DNA of 10,178 nt, taken from assembly GCA_023701085.1 (NCBI GenBank), contig JAMPXR010000052.1, positions 1 through 10,178 on the forward strand. Direction: 5' to 3'. Source of the stretch: Ramlibacter sp. Its GTDB lineage: Bacteria; Pseudomonadota; Gammaproteobacteria; Burkholderiales; Burkholderiaceae_C. Numbering within the stretch: position 1 is the stretch's first letter; each line of letters starts with the position of its first letter. Below are positions 9,355 through 10,178 of this stretch, piece after piece. The notes beneath the pieces were generated by a model. The model did no database searches and was not told the origin of the DNA. It saw only the letters and a list, made by a program, of their open reading frames with translations. The position numbers and the translations under genes were made by a program.

Positions 9355-10178
9355 ATGCTGACGTATCCCCAAATCGACCCTGTGGCCCTGCAGCTGGGCC
9401 ACATCGCCATCCACTGGTACGGGCTGACCTACCTGGCCGCGTTCGGCTTGTTCCTGCTGCTGGCCCTGCGGCGGTTGCGCCATGAGCCGTTCGCATCCGT
9501 CAAGGGAGCGGGCGCCTGGACCCGCAAGGACGTCGAGGACATGCTCTTTTTCGGCGTGCTCGGCGTGGTGGTCGGGGGCCGGCTGGGGTATTGCCTGTTC
9601 TACAAGCCCGGCTACTACCTGGAGCATCCGCTGGAAATCTTCTTCGTGTGGCAGGGCGGAATGAGCTTCCACGGCGGCCTGCTCGGGGTCATCGCCTCGC
9701 AATGGCTTTTCGCGCGCTCGCGCGGCAAACCATTCTGGCAGCTGATGGACCTGGTGGCGCCCTGCGTGCCGCCGGGGCTGGCGGCCGGGCGGGTGGGCAA
9801 CTTCATCAATGGCGAGCTGTGGGGCCGCGCCGCCGATCCATCGCTGCCCTGGGCCATGGTGTTCCCGCAGAGCGGCTCCATGCTGCCGCGGCACCCGTCG
9901 CAGGTCTACCAGTTCCTGCTCGAGGGCCTGCTGCTGTTCGTGATCCTGTGGCTGTACGCGCGCAAGGAGCGCAAGCCCGCCCAGGTCTCGGCCGCGTTCC
10001 TGATGGGATATGGCGTGCTGCGTTTCGTTGCCGAATATTTCCGCGAGCCCGATGCGCACCTGGGCCTGCTCTCGCTCGGCCTGAGCATGGGCCAGTGGTT
10101 GTGCATCCCGATGGTCCTGGCTGGCCTGCTGCTGTGGCTGTGGGGTGGCAGCCGTCCCGCGCCCATGCCGGCCAAGGC
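9355..10178 (+). CDS. lgt: Prolipoprotein diacylglyceryl transferase (3' end beyond window)
   Basis: Lgt transfers a diacylglyceryl group from phosphatidylglycerol to the lipobox cysteine of prolipoproteins in the inner membrane, the first step of lipoprotein maturation. The reading frame is open from the ATG at 9355 to the window edge, giving 274 residues. Compared with about 291 in E. coli, only a short C-terminal tail should be missing. The protein is polytopic, with hydrophobic segments from the N-terminus ([16 protein letters not shown]) to the last helix ([16 protein letters not shown]). Conserved motifs include GGMSFHGG with H106 (E. coli H103), the Lgt signature [14 protein letters not shown] (146-158) with R146, N149 and E154, HPSQVYQ (180-186), and [11 protein letters not shown] with R223 and E227 (E. 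coli R239 and E243). It lies 49 bases after the LysR-type gene. Confidence 0.96.
   Translation, partial: MLTYPQIDPVALQLGHIAIHWYGLTYLAAFGLFLLLALRRLRHEPFASVKGAGAWTRKDVEDMLFFGVLGVVVGGRLGYCLFYKPGYYLEHPLEIFFVWQGGMSFHGGLLGVIASQWLFARSRGKPFWQLMDLVAPCVPPGLAAGRVGNFINGELWGRAADPSLPWAMVFPQSGSMLPRHPSQVYQFLLEGLLLFVILWLYARKERKPAQVSAAFLMGYGVLRFVAEYFREPDAHLGLLSLGLSMGQWLCIPMVLAGLLLWLWGGSRPAPMPAK

Noticed and set aside
8358..9410. 350-residue open frame on the minus strand opposite the LysR-type gene
   Set aside because: It is antisense to a well-supported LysR protein and has an Arg/Gln/Gly-rich composition with no family features.
9094..10059. 321-residue open frame on the minus strand opposite lgt
   Set aside because: lgt motifs on the plus strand are unambiguous; the antisense product is compositionally biased and featureless.

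Overview
The window looks like chromosomal DNA from a high-GC betaproteobacterium of the order Burkholderiales, most likely Comamonadaceae or Alcaligenaceae (family level is inference). The evidence is uniformly GC-rich coding sequence with matching codon use, a Pseudomonas-type cytochrome c551/c552, a UPF0114 membrane protein, a small Trp-rich protein of the TIGR04438 type, and the gene order ilvD / lysR-type regulator / lgt. I see no transposase, phage gene, CRISPR array, tRNA, rRNA or compositional island. This is mostly a housekeeping region.

Layout. Positions 65-1447 (+) encode a class II fumarase (fumC). It converges, with an 8-base gap, on a four-helix UPF0114/YqhA membrane protein (1456-2064, -). 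A divergent spacer of about 150 bases holding an imperfect inverted repeat separates that gene from acetyl-CoA synthetase (acs, 2215-4200, +). A clear intrinsic terminator follows acs and lies between it and a convergent periplasmic cytochrome c551-type gene (4263-4568, -). Divergent from the cytochrome gene is a small Trp-rich membrane protein (4686-4928, +), which converges with a 6-base gap on a fused FAD oxidoreductase/Rieske protein (4935-6425, -). Upstream of that, on the same strand, a 120-base spacer with two hairpins separates it from dihydroxy-acid dehydratase (ilvD, 6546-8240, -). A 144-base spacer, very AT-rich at its right end, separates ilvD from a divergent LysR-type regulator (8385-9305, +). 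The regulator is followed by lgt (prolipoprotein diacylglyceryl transferase, 9355 to beyond the right edge, +).

How the genes relate. fumC (TCA cycle) and acs (acetate to acetyl-CoA) both serve central carbon metabolism. ilvD makes the 2-keto acid precursors of valine and isoleucine, and its divergent LysR-type neighbour is a plausible regulator of it. lgt starts lipoprotein maturation. The cytochrome c is a soluble periplasmic electron carrier. The least understood genes are the FAD-Rieske fusion, the Trp-rich small protein and the UPF0114 protein. Nothing here amounts to a clear undescribed multi-gene system. The points most worth a second look are the FAD-Rieske protein, the two genes (lysR and lgt) that appear to be transcribed without a leader, and the inverted repeats before acs and beside lysR.
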